From: Rhyacichthys aspro
Lineage: Eukaryota > Chordata > Actinopteri > Gobiiformes > Rhyacichthyidae
Length of the DNA: 64,000 nucleotides
Direction of reading: 5' to 3'
Assembly (NCBI GenBank): GCA_036850595.1
Contig: CM072152.1
Coordinates: 3,367,640 to 3,431,639 of the forward strand
Position 1 is the first letter of the stretch; every line of letters starts with the position of its first letter. The notes beneath the pieces are model-generated. The model was not told where the DNA came from, searched no databases, and saw only the letters and a list, made by a program, of their open reading frames with translations. Positions 59,241 to 64,000 of the stretch are shown here, piece after piece. The position numbers were made by a program, and so were the translations under genes.

Positions 59241-62200
59241 TTTAACGCAAATATTGTAGCAACACTCTTTTCAAGATGTTCTTGACCTTCCCCAGGATGA
59301 AATGATAATTCTGTATTTTCACTATTTTTTCCTTATTATGTGATGACCTTCTTCATTTAGGGCGGTGGATGAAACAAGAAACATTAGACTCACAAACGAC
59401 TACTGTCCTATGTATACATATCTGTGTTACATACAACCATGGTTTCTTTGCCCATCTAAAAATACGTTGTTATTCTTCCCTAAACATTTATATATTTTAA
59501 GTTTTAATGTTGAGTTATTACCTTATTCACACAGCAGACACTTTCTATCTATATTTATACAATATTACATGAGATGCATTTGGAGCCCTTGAAAAGCAAA
59601 TTCATTCCGTCTACTGAACGAACTTGGAGCATGGAACATGTCAAAAACACCAGCCTAACAGCAAACTTAAAATAGAATGTTTCACAAGTTCATAAAGTGT
59701 GTCAGAGCTGGTCAGAGTGTCTATCATCACATTATACAGCAGCCCACATGACCAAGTATATAATATGCAGAGCTAATTAGATAACACTTATGAGTGTATG
59801 GCTGTATATTAACATTATCCTCCAGACTCAGAGTTTGCTTGCAAGAATATGAGACTATTTGTATCATATTGCATTTCTTGCATTACCAATGTGTTTAAGC
59901 TTCTCCATTTTCTCTATACAAATTCACAATACAATATTCATATACAAAAAAAGACTGCAATCCACAAGATGTGTAAAGCATGCAACTGCAGTGAATAATC
60001 AGTGATCTATTGGCCCCAGCCACATCTTGGTTTTGCTTTGGGGCCACACTGTTCCTCAATGCACCAAACCAAACTTTTGTAAACTATAAAAGTCATGTCC
60101 GACTGTCAAGTTTAATTTGTAGTTTTTCATTTGTTCAGCTGTTATCAGTTTTATTACTTTTTTAGTCTGCCTTTGACATTCTTTTGAGCCGTTTAATGAT
60201 TCATTCAACGTTTGAAATTGTTTAGAGTAAACTAAAAATTATGATACTGAATGTGCAATTAAAAAAACAAACAGTGGGAAACAATAAAAAACATAAAAAA
60301 GTAGTATATTAGTAAAATGGCCAGATATCAAAGCTCATAATACTCGATTTATGTACCAAAATCCATTCCATCAAAGTGAATAAATGTTTAGCAATTTTCC
60401 ATGGTAAAAAATGCCTAATATATGCTAAAAAATAACTAAAAAACGAATCTATTTTTCTAAACAAAATGTTTCCAGTTCCAAAAAAACCCCAAAAAACATC
60501 AACACTCAATACATTGTGAGACTGTTAGCCCTTCAACTCTGACAATGCTTCCGTTGAGAAAAACCCTCATATCACACTAGTATGGAGTCGTAACAAGGAA
60601 AAAGGTTAAAGGTGCACTTAAATTTAATTCATTTGAATCATGGAAGTATGGGGTGATACGTACACAATGTTTAAAGTAAAAACAATGCAAACCAAATAAA
60701 ACGTGTCTAAAGCTGATTAAGGCCAGAGACTGTGAGTACAACTTGAGAAGTCTGCTCTGTTACAACACCCATCTGCACGAGTAACATTTTAAAGCGTGTG
60801 CTCTTGGTTTGTGTCCGATTTTGTGGAAGGACTCAGTGAAAAAAAAAAGTGTTTATTGTGTGCATAATCAAAGTAACAAGTTCATAAATTACTCTTTTTT
60901 TTGGCTTTCTCCAGCACATTTTGGTTGTTTTTTGGATGTTGTTCCTTTGTTTTATGTTTGTTTGAGTTGAAAAATCAATATATAAATCATTTGGCTTTGG
61001 CACGTCAAACTTCAACCTTGGTATCAGAGGGACAAGGCAGCAGTTCTAGTGAACAGTCCATGTGGGAACATTAAAAATTAAAACCGTAATTTTGAATGTT
61101 ATCAAAGGAGTCCAAAAATTCTTTAACAATTAAAACACTGCTATAGGTTCCTTTAGGTCTTCTCCACTCCATAAAGGCATTTGCACCAAACATGGGATCC
61201 ATTATTTCAATGTAGTGGGACAAAAAGTGGTATGTGCCACAGATGTATCATTACAATTGCATTATCTTCTGCCACATTATGCCAAACCAAGAATGTTGTC
61301 TTTTAATAATATAGAGAGTAAAACTTCACGTGTATAACTCAAATGCACCATGCACAAAAACATCTAATACATTTTAAGTATTTACTGAGGCTCATTAAGG
61401 AGTGTTTTAGCCACAACAGTCCACTTTAAAGCACCTCCATCACGGCTGATGATCAATATGATTCCACTCAGAGACACAGGAGCAGGCAACACAGCACACA
61501 CCTGTTCACTTTTAAAGGTAAGACAAGGACGCCATTTAAGGGCAGATCTAGGGGCGGGGCCACAAATCTAATTGATGAAATCTGATTGGCCCCCTTAAGT
61601 GCCCCTGTGCTGTCACTCATCTGTCCTCACTATCCCACTAATAAGTATAAGTGGTGCTGTGGAGCCTATGTGACATGCCAGTCTATACCAGGTCCATTAA
61701 AAGTGTCTTGGTTGTGTCTAAACACTGTTCAAAACGCACAGATTCATGCGTTAATAAACTTAACTAAACTAATCAGCTCTGACTCTGTGCCTCTGCTTCT
61801 CTCTCTGAGTTTTCTTGGTCCCTCCCCTTTCCCCTGTCACAGAACAGCGCCTGTCAATCATCTCACTCAACAGTGCAGGCAAACTGATGGGGAACAGGGT
61901 ACGTTGTCCTGGGCCTAATGGTTAAGAAGTCCCAGAGGCTCTCCTATGATTGAGTTACATTTTACAATATGTTGTTGGAGTTTATTTTAATATTTTCACT
62001 TCATTTGTTTATGTCAAATTCATTTAGTGTTACATAAATATTCCCCCAAGCCCGTGACTAAATGGTTTAACCTATTACTGAGCGGAGCGGGAGAAACTCA
62101 TTTCGGTTACAGGACAATTGTGCCAGTATGTAAGTGCGCCCTTAGGTTTTCTGTTGGTAATCATATAGTTTGTGCACATAGAAGAGAAAGGAAAGAGTAA

Positions 62201-62869
62201 AAAAAGGTATGACTACGAAAAGCATCTTCTAAAACCTGACAAAATACCAAAAAAGAGCGTTTTTACAACGTCTAGCTAGCACTTTGAAAGCCCTACGGAC
62301 AGATAGAATATAGTTATCAAGCCCACACTCAAGTCTGAACGAAGTCCCCAGTAGAATATTCCACATTGTACATCCTGAGTACAGTATATGTAGTTTGTTC
62401 TGTTAGTTTGGTTACAGAGAACAAGATAGGAAACAGTGTTTTTGATGCCTTGCAGCTGTGTACCCAGAGCTCCGGTGTGATCCTTTCAGGAATTTCAAGG
62501 ACTCTTTTTGAAAACTGCAGGTGAGAGAGATCACAGCTCCAACGGCAACTGCTTTTTCTTCTTCTTCAGATACAGCCGGGCCGAATAGAAGCACCTGGCC
62601 CCACGCGAGTTCTTATTATAAGCACTCTTTGTACGAGGCATGTATGTTTCCAATTCAGTCCAAAGGCAGACTGTATCTGAACAGAAAACCCAATTCTGAG
62701 TCGCTTTTATCTGCTCTAATATTTGATGTGTGATGAAACTGGTGTTCTCTTTAAAGGATTCACACTTTTCATTAGCACACGACTGAGGGAAACTCAAAGT
62801 GATGGCAACCGCTGTGTTTTTTTGTTTTGTTTTTTCTTCTTCAACGCGAGCAGTTTGCAGCATCAGCCA
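59241..62869. other. Long non-coding stretch, no gene recognised
   Basis: AT-rich. 61540-61910 (from GGGGCGGGGCCACAAATC to TTGTCCTGGGCCTA) has a repeat-like texture, but I cannot name it. Poly-T near 62815-62835. The frames here are unfamiliar. Confidence 0.5.
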
Positions 62870-63420
62870 AGTTTAATTTTCACCCAGCGTGAAATGTCAT
62901 GAGCATTAGCCAGATTTATGTATACAATCAATGGAAGAGCTCCATTTTACGGCGAGAAGGACCGACTTTATAGACGCGGGTAAATCAATTGTAATCGGCT
63001 GGAACAGAAACCATTGACTGCGACTGTAAATTCCTTGCTTTTTATTTCTCGTTTTCTCTGTTTGTCTTCTGTCAGGGCGTTCCTTGTCGCCAACTCGTCT
63101 CAGACTTCTCCGGGAGCCTGTCTGCTGCCTCATTTGTGAAGCGATGCACATTCGACGGGAGGCGCAACTACTCCTGGAATATCCATCACGACAAATTACA
63201 TCTTTGGTAGCGTTGATTCCCTCTTTGGGGCTAATGAAGTTATATGCCCCTGCACAGCTAGGCAAGGCGCCTGCTAATGTCTTTTAATTTGCAGAGATAA
63301 TTACAATAAGGTTCCACTTGAAAATCCATACATGCTCAGCCAAATCGACCCAGAGCTGCAACCCACCATGAGAATTACTCCGCTCTTTTCTCTGATGTAT
63401 CGATATGTCTCATGAGGCTA
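62870..63420. promoter_or_regulatory. Candidate conserved regulatory block
   Basis: Unique, GC-balanced, repeat-free sequence with AAGTTTAATTTTCACCC (about 62868), GAGCATTAGCCAGATTTATG (about 62900), GGTAAATCAATTGTAATCGG (about 62980), TGCTAATGTCTTTTAATTTG (about 63272) and AGATAATTACAATAAGG (about 63295). A 119-codon minus frame overlaps but looks like chance. This is the most CNE-like block in the window by texture. Confidence 0.33.
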
Positions 63421-63920
63421 ATGGTAGGAATAAAGCAGTTGAGGTTGACATGACATGTGGACATGATGTAAGATGTGTGAAATTGCTCATGAATGTGGCT
63501 TAGGAACACAGCTATTCAGGGCCTTGTTTAGTAAATACCAACATTTGCATTCGGTGCCTAAAGGTACCGGGACACGGCATTATGCAATCAGCTCGTGTCA
63601 GGCCGACCGAAGAAACAAGCTCATGTCAAGCACGTGTGCGCTCACTCATGTGCATGCAAGCGGAGTTATCTTTAAATGTTAAAAGAAGTTGGTTGTGACA
63701 AGTGGCTGTGTAGGTCTGAGAAGACATCTTAAATAAGGAACAGCCAATTCACAATGCTACGAAGTGTAGTTAGAAGTAGTGATCATGTTCAAACAAATCT
63801 ATAGCCACCAACGTCGAGATTAATTATAAAACTCCTTGCCAATTACTTCATGTTGACACTTAAACTGTGTGCCATTTTGTGAGTTAATTACAGTAGCACT
63901 GCTTAACAAAAAAAAAAAAA
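63421..63920. other. Non-coding, nothing recognised
   Basis: Poly-A tract at about 63907-63920 abuts the MITE copy. Confidence 0.45.
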
Positions 63921-64000
63921 GTATTCTCAAAATCATTTAATGGTTCTTAGACATAAGATTGGTAGAATCATGCCTATCTCACTGACACAGTACCCTCAGC
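63921..64000 (-). mobile_element. MITE family A copy, cut by window end
   Basis: ATTCTCAAAATCATTTAATG, AGATTGGTAGAATCATGCC and TATCTCACTGACACAGTACC match 11275-11352 and, in inverse, 44195-44280. The left terminus is replaced by poly-A; the right end lies beyond the window. Confidence 0.75.

Noticed and set aside
61540..61910. Repeat-like segment from GGGGCGGGGCC to TTGTCCTGGGCC
   Set aside because: Feels like a dispersed repeat, but no second copy in this window, no inverted ends and no target duplication were found.
62906..63265. 119-codon open frame on the minus strand
   Set aside because: No recognisable domain and no splice context; an overlapping plus-strand frame is equally open. Motif texture suggests non-coding DNA.
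1..64000. CRISPR arrays, prokaryotic operons, phage or viral genes
   Set aside because: None present; base composition and repeats are vertebrate, and no retroviral gag, pol or env signature was seen.

Overview
The window looks like teleost fish genomic DNA from a gene-poor, mostly non-coding stretch. The evidence is the repeat content: Rex3 (RTE-clade) retrotransposons, an L2/Maui-like LINE, Tc1-like, hAT-like and Tigger-like DNA transposon remnants, tRNA-derived SINEs and several MITEs, all types common in fish. I found no convincing host protein-coding gene, rRNA, tRNA gene or CRISPR array. All recognisable protein-coding matter is broken transposon sequence. The remaining open frames are short, unfamiliar and contradicted by frames on the other strand.

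Layout. 1-2475: non-coding, with one promoter-like cluster (inverted CCAAT, CRE-like, CCAAT, TATA) at 418-545. 2476-3145: a small MITE, then a dispersed repeat carrying the start of a RecQ-helicase-like frame. 3146-9012: no gene. 9013-11090: a 5'-truncated Rex3 with an intact 10-bp target duplication. 11213-11640: two MITE-like repeats. 12335-12975: an internally deleted Tc1-like element. 13590-14085: homeodomain-motif-rich block, candidate enhancer. 14143-16920: a large palindromic element whose left arm carries a TTAA-flanked element and whose loop carries another terminal-inverted-repeat element. 17461-17543: Rex3 scrap. 19036-20086: hAT-like element. 20087-28383: no gene. 28384-28697: three-copy tandem repeat. 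30080-30560: candidate regulatory block. 31240-31675: Tc1-like remnant. 31930-32615: degenerate AT-rich repeat. 35792-36046: second copy of the RecQ-associated repeat. 40720-41122: complete SINE with target duplication. 44004-44306: TTAA-flanked MITE. 46964-47532: Tigger-like. 49188-49765: LINE remnant. 50945-51335: MITE with about 50-bp inverted repeats. 57030-58620: L2-like LINE interrupted by a second Rex3. 62870-63420: candidate regulatory block. 63921-64000: MITE copy cut by the window edge.

There is no pathway or operon here. The informative content is the history of insertions, several of which can be dated relative to each other because target duplications and one 'empty site' survive, plus blocks of unique sequence dense in TAATTA, octamer and E-box motifs that resemble the conserved non-coding elements around vertebrate developmental genes. 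Those regulatory calls are inference only; cross-species alignment would be decisive.
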